This document shows positions 8,753 through 17,204 of a DNA stretch of 64,000 nucleotides, one piece after another. This DNA comes from Streptomyces misionensis. GTDB taxonomy: Bacteria > Actinomycetota > Actinomycetes > Streptomycetales > Streptomycetaceae. The DNA is taken from NCBI RefSeq assembly GCF_900104815.1, contig NZ_FNTD01000004.1, positions 8,059,001 through 8,123,000 on the forward strand. The letters run 5' to 3'. Position numbers and translations under genes: made by a program. Position 1 is the first letter of the stretch. Every line of letters begins with the position of its first letter. Under the pieces are notes generated by a model. That model ran no database searches. It was not told where the DNA came from and worked only from the letters and a program-made list of their open reading frames with translations.

Positions 8753-9196
8753 ATGAGTCATCCCGCCGCCAACCTGCCCCAGCTGTTCACCGAGGCCAGA
8801 CGCTGGTTCGAGGACGCCCTCTTCGCGAGCATGGAGGCGGCGGGGGAGCAGCCGGTGACGACGGCGCAGGCGTCGGTGTTCGCCCTGCTCGGCGAGGAGG
8901 GCACGACAGTGTCCGAACTCGCCCGCCGCATGGGCGTGACCCGGCAGACGGCCCATCAGGCGGTGCACGGGCTCATCGGCATGGGACTGCTCGAACAGGT
9001 TCCCGACCCGGGGTCCGCGCGCCGCAGACTGATCCGTACCACCGGTGAAGGGCGGCGGGTCCACGAGCGCGCCCAGGCGACCATCGCGGTCATCGAGTCG
9101 GTGCTCGCAGAGCGCGTCGGCGCGGACGCCGTCCGGGCCCTGCGGCACGGCCTGACCGCCGACTGGGGACCGCCACCGCTCGTGGCCGCCCCCTGA
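8753..9196 (+). CDS. MarR-family transcriptional regulator
   Basis: This 147-aa winged-helix protein carries the MarR core: the helix-turn-helix TVSELARRMGVTRQTAHQAV and the wing SARRRLIRTTGEGRR, between helical dimerisation ends. It starts 4 nt after the esterase stop without a Shine-Dalgarno. TACGCT at 8741-8746 may be a -10 for a leaderless transcript. MarR proteins bind palindromes and release on phenolic ligands, so it is the best candidate to bind the 29-bp palindrome before queD and to respond to a flavonol or its breakdown product. That link is inferred. Confidence 0.9.
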   Translation: MSHPAANLPQLFTEARRWFEDALFASMEAAGEQPVTTAQASVFALLGEEGTTVSELARRMGVTRQTAHQAVHGLIGMGLLEQVPDPGSARRRLIRTTGEGRRVHERAQATIAVIESVLAERVGADAVRALRHGLTADWGPPPLVAAP

Positions 9197-9889
9197 CCGT
9201 CCGGCGTGCCCGGGGTGGCCCTGGTGGCGTCCCGCTTCGGAGGCTGTCCATCGACTTTTTACGTCTTCGAGTTGCTCACCGAGAACCCGCATACGCCACT
9301 GCATGTGTTCAATCCGCGCAGCGACCGCGAGCGTCCCGAAGGTCTGCGCCGGAGCTGCCGCACCTGGGTGACCCTCCATCATCCACCAGGCTGACCAGGA
9401 GCACACCGCCTTCCGCGCCGGCGGGTACACCAAGACTGCTACCGCGCCGCGTGGGGTGAGCCGCCGACCCGGTATCGGCTCGACCGCGAGGAAGTCGTCC
9501 GGCGCCGCGACGTGCTCGCCGGCCTGTACGCCAGCATCGGCATGGTGCTCACCGACACGGTGATCGGGGCGGAGCCGTGCCCGGTCTGCCACCGCGCTCA
9601 CGGCCGCCGACCTCCTCATCCTGGCCACCCCGCTCCTGCTGCCCCGCCCCGACCGGACCCTGCCCGCGTCCCCGGCGGGGCCGGACGCCACGGTCTGCGC
9701 GGGGGCGGCTTCGTAGCGCTGTAAACAGGGAGGACCGTAAGCAGGGAGGGCCGGCCCGAGCGTGTCCGATTGTCCCTGTCGATGTCCGTTCATGCCCGAA
9801 CGGCACCCGTATCTGTTTACTTTCCTGCTCTACAAGCGTAGCCTCCCCGTTAAACCACAGATTCGGGCATCAGCTGGAGGCAGACGGAC
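9197..9889. other. Non-coding or decayed stretch before fruR
   Basis: About 690 nt with no intact gene. A plus-strand piece at 9597-9717 reads like a degraded flavodoxin/NADPH-reductase segment (ADLLILATP), with frame problems. The last 100 nt are less GC-rich and should hold the fruR promoter, but I cannot assign boxes with confidence. Confidence 0.35.
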
Positions 9890-10651
9890 ATGTACGCAGC
9901 GGAGCGGCAGCAGGAGATCCTCCGGCTCGCCCGTGACGGCGGCCGGGTGGACGTCGTGTCGCTCGCCGAGGAGTTCCAGGTGACGGCGGAGACGATCCGC
10001 CGCGATCTCAAGGCCCTCGACCGGGCCGGACTGCTGCGCCGGGTGCACGGTGGGGCCATCCCGGCCGGCCGCCTCGACTTCGAACCGGACCTCACCGAAC
10101 GCGAGTCCACGGCGGCCGACGAGAAGGACCGCATCGCCAAGGCGGCCCTGGCCGAACTGCCCGTCGAGGGCACCGTGATCCTCGACGCCGGCACCACCGT
10201 GGCCCGTCTGGCCGCCGCGCTCCCGCTGGAGAGCGAGCTGACCGTCGTCACCCACTCCCTGCCCATCGCCGCCCGCCTCGCCGACCACCCCGGCCTCCAG
10301 CTCCACCTGGTCGGCGGTCGCGTACGGCACCGTACCCGGGCCGCCGTGGACGCCTGGGCGCTGCGCGCGTACGGCGAGATCCGCGCCGACGTGCTGTTCG
10401 TCGCCGCCAACGGCTTCTCCACCGCGCACGGACTGACCACCCCCGACCTCGCCGAGGCCGCCGTGAAGCGGGCCGCCGTCGCCGCCGCCCGCCGGGTGGT
10501 GCTGCTCGCCGACTCCGCCAAGCACGGCCAGGAGCATTTCGCCCGCTTCGGCGACCTGGGCGACGTGGACCTGCTGATCACCGACAGCGCCCTGAGCCCC
10601 GAGGACGCCGCCGCCATCGAGCGCGCCGGCACGGAGGTGGTCCGCGCGTGA
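9890..10651 (+). CDS. fruR: DeoR-family repressor of the fructose operon
   Basis: A 253-aa DeoR regulator. It has an N-terminal helix-turn-helix (LAEEFQVTAETIRRDLKALD, about residues 24-43) with the family mark RRVHGGAI after it, and a C-terminal sugar-phosphate sensor domain of the ISOCOT fold with ILDAGTTVARLA and LLADSAKHG. It precedes fruK with a 4-nt overlap, the gene order known from S. coelicolor (fruR-fruK-fruA). It probably represses this operon and is released by fructose 1-phosphate. The ATG at 9890 has GGAGG upstream. Confidence 0.92.
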   Translation: MYAAERQQEILRLARDGGRVDVVSLAEEFQVTAETIRRDLKALDRAGLLRRVHGGAIPAGRLDFEPDLTERESTAADEKDRIAKAALAELPVEGTVILDAGTTVARLAAALPLESELTVVTHSLPIAARLADHPGLQLHLVGGRVRHRTRAAVDAWALRAYGEIRADVLFVAANGFSTAHGLTTPDLAEAAVKRAAVAAARRVVLLADSAKHGQEHFARFGDLGDVDLLITDSALSPEDAAAIERAGTEVVRA

Positions 10652-11595
10652 TCGTCACCGTCACCCCCAACCCGTCCCTGGACCGCACCTACGAGGTCCC
10701 CTCCCTCGACCGCGGCGAGGTCGTCCGCGCCACTGGCGAACGCATGGACCCCGGCGGCAAGGGCGTCAACGTCTCGCGCGCCGTGGCCGCCGCCGGCCGC
10801 CGCACCGTCGCCGTCCTGCCCCTGGGCGGCGCGCCGGGCGCCCTTGTCGCCGAACTCCTCGCCGCGCAGGGCATCGAGGTCGAACCGGTCCCGGTCGCCG
10901 GGACCACCCGTTCCAACATCGCCCTCGCCGAGGCGGACGGCGTCCTGACGAAGATCAACGCGCCCGGCCCGGAACTCGGCCCCGAGGAAAGGGAACTGCT
11001 CCTGCGGACCGTACGGCGCCAGGCGTACGGCGCCGACTGGATCGCCTGCTGCGGCAGCCTCCCGCGCGGACTCGCCCCCTCCTGGTACGCCGACCTCGTC
11101 GCCCGGGCGCATGCCGCCGGGGTGCGCATCGCGCTGGACACCTCCGGGCCCGCCCTCCTGGCGGCGCTGCGCGAGGGCCCGGACGTGGTCAAGCCCAACG
11201 CCGAGGAACTCGCTGAGGCCGTCGGGCGCCCCCTGGCGACGGTGGGCGACGCACTGAAGGCGGCCGAGGACCTGCGCACGCTCGGCGCGGGCGCGGTGCT
11301 GGCGAGCCTCGGCGCCGACGGGCAACTCCTCGTGACCGGCGCGGGCGCCTGGTACGGCGGCGCGCCGGTGGCCGCCGTCCGCAGCAACGTCGGCGCGGGC
11401 GACGCCTCGCTGGCCGGTTTCCTCATCGCGGGCGGCGCGGGCCCGGAGGCCCTGGCCTCGGCCGTCGCGCACGGCGCGGCCGCCGTCCAACTGCCCGGCA
11501 GCGTGATGCCCACCCCGGCCGACCTGTCCCCGGCGGCGGTCACGGTGACGGCCGATATCCCCCTCGACCGCCCCCTGACGGACCCCGCGCCATGA
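10648..11595 (+). CDS. fruK: 1-Phosphofructokinase
   Basis: A 315-aa PfkB-family sugar kinase. The first signature GGKGVNVSRA is at residues 36-45, and the second, GAGD, carries the catalytic base Asp252. The protein starts VTVTPNPSLDRTYEV, typical of 1-phosphofructokinases. It converts fructose 1-phosphate, the PTS product, to fructose 1,6-bisphosphate. GTG start overlapping the fruR stop (GTGA), so the genes are translationally coupled. Confidence 0.94.
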   Translation: MIVTVTPNPSLDRTYEVPSLDRGEVVRATGERMDPGGKGVNVSRAVAAAGRRTVAVLPLGGAPGALVAELLAAQGIEVEPVPVAGTTRSNIALAEADGVLTKINAPGPELGPEERELLLRTVRRQAYGADWIACCGSLPRGLAPSWYADLVARAHAAGVRIALDTSGPALLAALREGPDVVKPNAEELAEAVGRPLATVGDALKAAEDLRTLGAGAVLASLGADGQLLVTGAGAWYGGAPVAAVRSNVGAGDASLAGFLIAGGAGPEALASAVAHGAAAVQLPGSVMPTPADLSPAAVTVTADIPLDRPLTDPAP

Positions 11596-11834
11596 CCCGA
11601 CCCACGGCTCCCACCGCTCTGCGGGGAACCCAGAGCCGAACCCGGACCCGGAGCCCGACCGCGGGCTCCCCGGCCGCGGCCCAGACGGCCTGTTCGGCCT
11701 CCGCCCCGTCCCAGGGCACCTCTGCCGGGGCCTCGGCCCCGGCCCCCGCCACCCCACACGGCATCCCCGTCCCCACCCCCGCCCCGGCTTCCCCCGCCGC
11801 CCGGGCGACACGCGTGCGAAGGAGCCCGCGATGA
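11592..11834 (+). CDS. Possible Pro/Ala-rich coupled reading frame between fruK and EIIA
   Basis: An 80-aa frame starts by ATGA overlap with fruK and ends by ATGA overlap with the EIIA gene, so ribosomes could pass from one to the next. The product is low-complexity (Ser, Thr, Pro, Ala, Arg) and resembles no protein I know. It may be only a translated spacer, or chance. Third-position GC does not separate it from noise. Low confidence as a real protein. Confidence 0.25.
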   Translation: MTRPTAPTALRGTQSRTRTRSPTAGSPAAAQTACSASAPSQGTSAGASAPAPATPHGIPVPTPAPASPAARATRVRRSPR

Positions 11835-12271
11835 GCGAGATGATCACCGCGGACCTGGTCGACCTCGACCTGTCCGCCGACACCAAGGAAGCGGCGGCGC
11901 GCGCCCTCGCCGAGCGGATGGCGGCCCTGGGCCGGGTGACCGACCTGGCGGGCTTCCTCGCCGACGTGGCCACCCGCGAGGCGCAGATGCCGACCGGCCT
12001 GGACGGCGGCATCGGCATCCCGCACTGCCGCAGCGCGCACGTCACCGAGCCGACGCTCGCCTTCGGGCGCAGCGCCGCCGGGATCGACTTCGGCGCCGCG
12101 GACGGGCCCGCCGACCTGGTCTTCCTGATCGCCGCACCGGCGGGTGCGGACGACGCCCACCTGACCATCCTGTCCGCCCTGGCCCGCCAGCTGATGAACG
12201 CCGAGTTCACGGCCGCGCTGCGCTCGGTCGCCGACACGGCGACGGCGGCGGCGCTGATCCGGGGGACGTGA
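11831..12271 (+). CDS. fruA: PTS fructose-specific EIIA component
   Basis: A 146-aa EIIA domain of the fructose-mannitol family, with the phosphorylated His65 in GGIGIPHCRSAH. It accepts phosphate from HPr and passes it to EIIB. In S. coelicolor the same domain is, as I recall, the N-terminus of a single fused IIABC protein of about 700 aa. Here the frame stops right after ALIRGT, and the IIBC part begins in another frame with a GTGA overlap. It could be a natural split or a single-base change. Confidence 0.88.
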   Translation: MSEMITADLVDLDLSADTKEAAARALAERMAALGRVTDLAGFLADVATREAQMPTGLDGGIGIPHCRSAHVTEPTLAFGRSAAGIDFGAADGPADLVFLIAAPAGADDAHLTILSALARQLMNAEFTAALRSVADTATAAALIRGT

Positions 12272-13995
12272 CTCCGCAGGAGGCCGCCGCGGCGCAGACG
12301 GATGCGGCCCCCGCCTCGGGTGAGGCGGCCTCGGGCTCCGCGCAGGCCTCCCCGGCCGACGACGCGGCCCCGGCGGAGGCGGGCACACCGGACGCGGCCC
12401 CAGCCCTCTCGGAAGCACCCGCCCCGAAGGACACCACGGACCCGAAGGACACCACGGACCCCGCCACCGCCGATCCCATCCCCGAGCACCCCTTCAGGAT
12501 CGTCGCCGTCACCTCCTGTCCCACCGGCATCGCGCACACCTACATGGCCGCCGAGTCGCTGGAGAACGCCGGCCGGGAAGCGGGCGTCGAACTCGTCGTC
12601 GAGACCCAGGGCTCGGCCGGCTTCACCCGCCTCGACCCGGCGCTGATCGCCGCGGCGGACGGCGTGATCCTCGCCCACGACGTCCCCGTACGGGACAAGG
12701 ACCGCTTCGCCGGGAAACCGACCGTGGACGTCGGCGTGAAGGCAGGCATCAACCGCCCCGGCGAACTGATCACCGAGGTCCGGCAGAAGGCCGCCCGGGG
12801 TGAGACGACCGCCCCGGCCGCCGCCGGCACCCCGGTCGAACGCACCGGAGAACCCGGCGAGGGCTACGGCACCAAGCTGCGCAAGTGGCTCATGTCGGGC
12901 GTCAGTTACATGGTCCCGTTCGTCGCGGCCGGCGGTCTGCTGATCGCGATCGGCTTCGCTCTCGGCGGCTACAAGGTCAACAAGGCCCCCTCGGTCATAG
13001 ACCACTTCGTCTGGACCCAGACCGACAGCTGGGCCGCGCTGATGTTCCAGATCGGCGGGGTGGCCTTCGCCTTCCTCGTCCCGGTCCTGGCCGGCTACAT
13101 CGCCTACGGCATCGCCGACCGCCCCGGCCTGGTCCCCGGCTTCGTCGGCGGTTCGATCGCACTGACCATCAACGCCGGCTTCCTCGGCGGCCTGGCGGCC
13201 GGACTGATCTCCGGCGCGGTGGTGACGGCGATCCAGCGGGTGCGGATACCGCAGGCGCTGCGCGGCATCATGCCGGTGGTGGTGATCCCGCTGATCTCCT
13301 CGGCCGTCGTCGGGTTCCTGATGTTCGTCGTCATCGGCAAGCCCATCGCCACCGCGCAGAAGGGCATGACGGACTGGCTGTCCGGGCTCAGCGGCGCCAA
13401 CGCCGTGCTGCTCGGCGCGCTGCTCGGCCTGATGATGTGCTTCGACCTCGGCGGCCCGGTCAACAAGGTCGCCTACACCTTCGCCACCGCCGGGATCGCC
13501 GTCTCCGACCCGAGCGACTCGGCGATGAAGATCATGGCCGCGGTGATGGCGGCGGGCATGGTGCCGCCGCTGGCGATGGCCCTGGCCACCACCGTGCGCG
13601 GCCGGCTGTTCACCGAGACCGAGCGGGAGAACGGCAAGGCCGCCTGGGTCCTGGGCGCCTCCTTCATCTCCGAGGGCGCGATCCCGTTCGCCGCGGCCGA
13701 CCCGCTGCGGGTCATCCCGTCGGCGATGGCGGGCGGTGCGCTCACCGGAGCCCTGTCGATGGCCTTCGGCGCCACCCTGCGCGCCCCGCACGGCGGCGTC
13801 TTCGTGGTCCCGCTGATCGGCAACCCGTTCCTCTACCTGATCGCCGTAGCGGCCGGCGTGTGCGCCTCCACGGCCCTGGTGGTCGCCCTCAAGACTCTGC
13901 GCGGCTCGACCCCGGGCGGCGAGCGGAACAAGGGCGAGCACGAGCAGGCGGGGCGGGCTGGTTCGGCCGACCGCGAGCAGCCGGTGGCCGCCTGA
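12268..13995 (+). CDS. fruA: PTS fructose-specific EIIBC permease
   Basis: 575 aa. After an Ala/Pro linker that includes a duplicated KDTTDP unit (an 18-nt tandem repeat near 12426-12461), the EIIB domain carries the phosphocysteine Cys84 in VTSCPTGIAHTYMA. A spacer follows, then the EIIC membrane domain (about 10 segments from residue 220). It transports fructose with phosphorylation to fructose 1-phosphate. The GTG start overlaps the EIIA stop. With fruK and fruR it makes a complete fructose uptake operon. Confidence 0.92.
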   Translation: MTPQEAAAAQTDAAPASGEAASGSAQASPADDAAPAEAGTPDAAPALSEAPAPKDTTDPKDTTDPATADPIPEHPFRIVAVTSCPTGIAHTYMAAESLENAGREAGVELVVETQGSAGFTRLDPALIAAADGVILAHDVPVRDKDRFAGKPTVDVGVKAGINRPGELITEVRQKAARGETTAPAAAGTPVERTGEPGEGYGTKLRKWLMSGVSYMVPFVAAGGLLIAIGFALGGYKVNKAPSVIDHFVWTQTDSWAALMFQIGGVAFAFLVPVLAGYIAYGIADRPGLVPGFVGGSIALTINAGFLGGLAAGLISGAVVTAIQRVRIPQALRGIMPVVVIPLISSAVVGFLMFVVIGKPIATAQKGMTDWLSGLSGANAVLLGALLGLMMCFDLGGPVNKVAYTFATAGIAVSDPSDSAMKIMAAVMAAGMVPPLAMALATTVRGRLFTETERENGKAAWVLGASFISEGAIPFAAADPLRVIPSAMAGGALTGALSMAFGATLRAPHGGVFVVPLIGNPFLYLIAVAAGVCASTALVVALKTLRGSTPGGERNKGEHEQAGRAGSADREQPVAA

Positions 13996-14063
13996 CGGCC
14001 CCGACGCGGCCCTGCCGCTTCGGGCTGGGTGATGGTTCCACGCCACGGTCGTCCAGGGAGGCG

Positions 14064-14444
14064 TCACGGCTGGTGGCGGAGCATCGCAGAGACGCCCTCG
14101 TCGCTGGGCTCGAACGCGATGCCGCGCAGGACGACCGCCGGCACCCCTCGGCCGCGCTGTCCGAGGATGATCCCGGCCGCCGGGGCGACGAGGTCGGTGA
14201 ACGTCTCCTCCTGCCGCTTGCCGCCGTGCTCGGTGATGCGCAGCGGCCCGATCCCGGCGGCCCCGATGGAGATGACGGTCGCCCCGCGTCGGTCGGCACG
14301 CTCGTTGTCGTACAGCACCGTGCCGTCGCGGCTGACCACGGTGATGCGGTCGGCGAGCTCCTCCTCCTCGACGACCGCGAGCGTCGCGAGCATGTTCCTC
14401 GTGCACAAGTCATGGTTCGCCCAGGTCACGAACCGCCAGCCCAC
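14064..14444 (-). pseudogene. C-terminal part of a split gene, possibly CofE-like
   Basis: A 126-aa frame beginning MGWRFVTWANHDLC. Its C-terminal half (IGAAGIGPLRITEHGG...AAGIILGQ...GVPAVVLRG) vaguely resembles the F420-0:glutamate ligase (CofE) fold; I hold this loosely. The first 35 residues match, at about 90 percent DNA identity, the end of another minus-strand fragment at 15625-16139. That fragment has the N-terminal part of the same kind of protein but no C-terminus. So this looks like the 3' half of a gene whose 5' half now lies 1.2 kb away. Confidence 0.5.
14336..14440. repeat. Direct repeat, copy A (copy B at 15666-15770)
   Basis: About 105 nt repeated in direct orientation at an offset of 1330 nt. 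I count 8 mismatches over 95 aligned bases. It encodes the shared FVTW-NHDLC...NMLATLAV protein segment of the two gene fragments. The two copies flank the regulator gene at 14628-15650, so recombination between them would remove that gene. Confidence 0.8.
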
Positions 14445-14627
14445 TCCAGCTCGCCGTCCTCATGACTCGTCGCCGCTCAGCACTTCCTCGCAGAGCCGAC
14501 CGCCTCTTCCGGACGTCGGCTTGATCCCTACTGGCCCGCGCGCCCGCTTTCAACGAGGATGGCCGCCGAGCGCAGGAGAACGGCAGCACCGGCAGAGGCC
14601 GGTCAGGCTTCGGGGGATTACGAGGAC

Positions 14628-15650
14628 GTGCCGTTACGCATTCACTTCACCGTGGGGGATCTCGCGCGGACCCGCATCGCCGACGGACCCGCACCCTGCA
14701 TCGAGCTGAGCACCGCGGCACGGCAACTGCAGGAACGCACGCATACGGTACGGTTCGGGGCCTGGCGCCACCGCACCCTGTCCGCCTTGCATCCCGCCTC
14801 GCGCATGGTCTTCGCACTCATGCCCAGTCGCGGGCGGATAACCGACTTCCTGAGCGGCACGAACGGCGCGACACCCGCCGAGTTGCTCGAACAGATCCGT
14901 TCCACGTCCCGCAGCCGCTTACGCGCCAGCCTGGAGCACACGGCTCAGCACCAGCCCCTGCCTTCATGGGCCCACCGGCTGCCCGACGACCCGCTGCTAC
15001 TGCAGCAGTTGTGCGACAGCCTGGAGCACGTGGCCGGCCACGCCCTCATCCCTCATTGGCAGCAGATCCAGGCCATGACGGCGGCCGACGCCGCGGTGCG
15101 TTCCCGTCAGATGCTCAGCGGCGGCATCGAAACCCTTCTCACACGCATCAACCCGCGGCGAGTACGCTGGCGGGCGCCCGTGCTGGAGATCGCGATGGCC
15201 TCAGCTCTGGACGCCGACGTGCACCTGGCCGGACAGGGGATGCTGCTCCAGCCGTCGGTGTTCGCCATCGAGGCCCCGATCGTCGACCTCGACGCGGTGC
15301 CGCAACCCGTCCTCACCTATCCGGTTGCTCAGCTCCAGAAAGGCGCGGTCATGCCGCTGTTCGCGGCTTTCCCGTCCGGCGATGGCCGGGTGGCGCCGGC
15401 GGTCGACGCCGTTGGATCCGTGCTGGGCCAGACCCGGGCTGCGGTGCTCAGCACCATCGCCTGTCACCCGGGCTGCTCGACCCAGCAACTTGCCGCGCTC
15501 GTCGGCATCGCCAAGGCCAGCGCCAGCGAGCACGCCACGACACTGCGCAACGCGGGCCTGATCGACACCCACCGCGACCGCGGGACGACCGCCCACGTCG
15601 CCACTCCCACGGGCATTGCGGTGCTCAACGCGCCGTCCGGACGGCCTTGA
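14628..15650 (+). CDS. ArsR-like winged-helix regulator with long N-terminal domain
   Basis: About 340 aa from a GTG at 14628 (VPLRIHFTVGDLARTR, the usual opening of this Streptomyces family); the frame is open from 14559. The C-terminal 80 residues form a winged helix (AVLSTIACHPGCSTQQLAALVGIAKASASEHATTLRNAGLI) with the wing at RDRGTTAHVATP. The N-terminal 250 residues are a helical sensor-like domain typical of DUF5937/HTH proteins. The target is unknown. It is flanked by the two halves of a broken gene, so it may have arrived by insertion. Confidence 0.8.
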   Translation: MPLRIHFTVGDLARTRIADGPAPCIELSTAARQLQERTHTVRFGAWRHRTLSALHPASRMVFALMPSRGRITDFLSGTNGATPAELLEQIRSTSRSRLRASLEHTAQHQPLPSWAHRLPDDPLLLQQLCDSLEHVAGHALIPHWQQIQAMTAADAAVRSRQMLSGGIETLLTRINPRRVRWRAPVLEIAMASALDADVHLAGQGMLLQPSVFAIEAPIVDLDAVPQPVLTYPVAQLQKGAVMPLFAAFPSGDGRVAPAVDAVGSVLGQTRAAVLSTIACHPGCSTQQLAALVGIAKASASEHATTLRNAGLIDTHRDRGTTAHVATPTGIAVLNAPSGRP

Positions 15651-16139
15651 CCGCGTCGCGGGTCACCACAGTGATGCGGTCGGCGAGCTGCTCCTCCTCG
15701 ATGACCGCGAGCGTCGCGAGCATGTTCGTGGCGCACAAATCGTGGTTCACCCAGGTCACGAACCGGCCGCTCGCTCCGCCGGCGGCCTCGGTGAGGAAGC
15801 GAACGCGGATGCCCAGCCGGCTCCACGCCTCCGGCGTCGCGAGTGCGACGACCTCGATCCGGTGCCGGGAGGTCGACGACGCACGGAAGTCGTCCGGGTC
15901 GGCGAGGGCGGATTCGACGACCGCGTCCAGGCAGTGGTCGCGGACGTACTCCTCGACGGCTGCCGGCGAGAAGCTGGTGTCCGCACGAACCTTGGCGCCG
16001 GCGGTCCGGACGTCGGCGGCCAAAGCCGCGGCGTAGCAGCGTGGGTGGCCTTGTAGAGGTCGCGACCGATCCGAACGGAGCCACCGCGCCGTCCGAGGGC
16101 CGCCTGGACCAAGTCGGCGACGCTGGTCGGGCGTTCACC
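15625..16139 (-). pseudogene. N-terminal part of the split gene, with a frameshift
   Basis: Read from about 16139 downwards, one frame gives SVADLVQAALGRRGGSVRIG and then LYKATHA. After a 1-nt shift near 16035 it continues ALAADVRTAGAKVRADTSF to FVTWVNHDLC and LADRITVVTRD. It ends at 15625 where it meets the regulator's 3' end. The last part equals the start of the 14064-14444 fragment. Together they would make a protein of about 260-270 aa. The family is not certain. The upstream end joins the Tap relic. Confidence 0.5.
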
Positions 16140-17035
16140 GGTTCCGCACCCGTTCCCGCCCCGGCGGCCGCCGCCGACGGCACCGGCCCCGGCTGCTGCC
16201 GCACGTCCGGCGCCCGCCGCATCGTCCCGACGCCCGGGTGCGAAGACGGCGGTGGCGAAGAAGACCACGACGCCCGGCGGCCGCCGCCGACCCGCGCTTC
16301 GAGGATGGACCGCTCGCAGCGATCCACTGCGAGGACGGGCAGGTGTCGGGGTACTGCGTCGACGGCCTGGTCCTGGACGTGCCCGCCAAGTCCGTCCCGT
16401 CGCTGGTCGACTGGACGCTGCCCGAGGCCCGCCTCGGGCAGGCACGTCTGCACCGCAACGGCCGCGACGCCGACCCGATCCTCGTCCTCACCGCGTCCGC
16501 GCTGGAGCGCTACGGCCTGCCCGCCGCCCTGTCGCAGGAAGAGCAGGGCGCGGGACGGCTGGCGGCCGGCCACAAGGTACTCAGGCAGATCGAGCGGGCC
16601 GGACTCCAGCTCACCCAGCGCGGATTCGGACCGTGGGCCCGGGGTCTACCGCGACCCGGAAGGTTCCCAGCGGCGCTGCGTCCAGCTGTGCATCCTGCCC
16701 TGGAACGCACTGGACGCCAGCGAGTGGGACAAGCGCGACGACCCGCAGCTGCCGACGATGCACCCGGCCGACCTCGCCCGCCACCTCGGCCTGTACGCGG
16801 CCCGGGTGACGACACCGCGCGGCAGCACCGCGACGACCGGCCTGGAGCTGATGACCGAGCCGCGCCCGCCGACCCGCGCCGAGAAGGACCCCGACACCGG
16901 CGAGTTGAAGCAGACCTTCAACGACGACGCGCTCACCGCCGTGTATGACGCGGCGAACACTCGATCCACCAGGCCAAGTTCGCCCGGCACCACCTGCGCA
17001 CCCCGGCCGAGATGCTGATGGAGGAGCCCTACGAC
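16140..17035 (+). pseudogene. tap: Telomere-associated protein Tap, degraded fragment
   Basis: Three frames must be joined. The pieces match, from memory, the N-terminal third of Streptomyces Tap: a Pro/Ala linker ending SSRRPGAKTAVAKK, then YCVDGLVLDVPAKSVPSLVDW, ARLHRNGRDADPILVLTAS, and LTQRGFGPWAR. After a frameshift near 16640 it reads VYRDPEG and CVQLCILPWNALD, then LGLYAARVTTPRGSTATTGLE; after another near 16965, HQAKFARHHLRTPAEML. Tap recruits the terminal protein to telomere 3' overhangs. The DNA-binding N-terminus and the last two thirds are missing. It marks material from a linear replicon end. Confidence 0.62.
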
Positions 17036-17127
17036 GGGTGCCGGCCGCCGATGAGGAATGCGTCAACCAGTTCCCGGACCGTGTCCCGGAAGAGTTCGTG
17101 GTCCTCGGTGCATGGACGGGAACGCAT
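17029..17127 (-). pseudogene. Acyl-CoA dehydrogenase, N-terminal stub
   Basis: A 32-aa frame with CTEDHELFRDTVRELVDAF, the standard opening of acyl-CoA dehydrogenases, then a stop right where the sequence changes into the Tap relic. It lies directly downstream of the MaoC gene on the same strand, where a beta-oxidation dehydrogenase would be expected. The Tap-bearing DNA therefore replaced the rest of the gene. Confidence 0.65.
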
Positions 17128-17204
17128 GACAGCACCTCGCATGCGGTGGGGAGGGGAGCGGGCGGCTCGGGCGGGCGAGCGGACTTCTCCGCGTCGTGCC
17201 GGTT

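Noticed and set aside
9850..14406. Very long minus-strand open frame (over 1500 codons) across the fruR-fruK-fruA operon
   Set aside because: It is antisense to four well-known genes with correct motifs, and results from the high GC that removes stop codons. Its product is low-complexity Arg/Gly/Ala.
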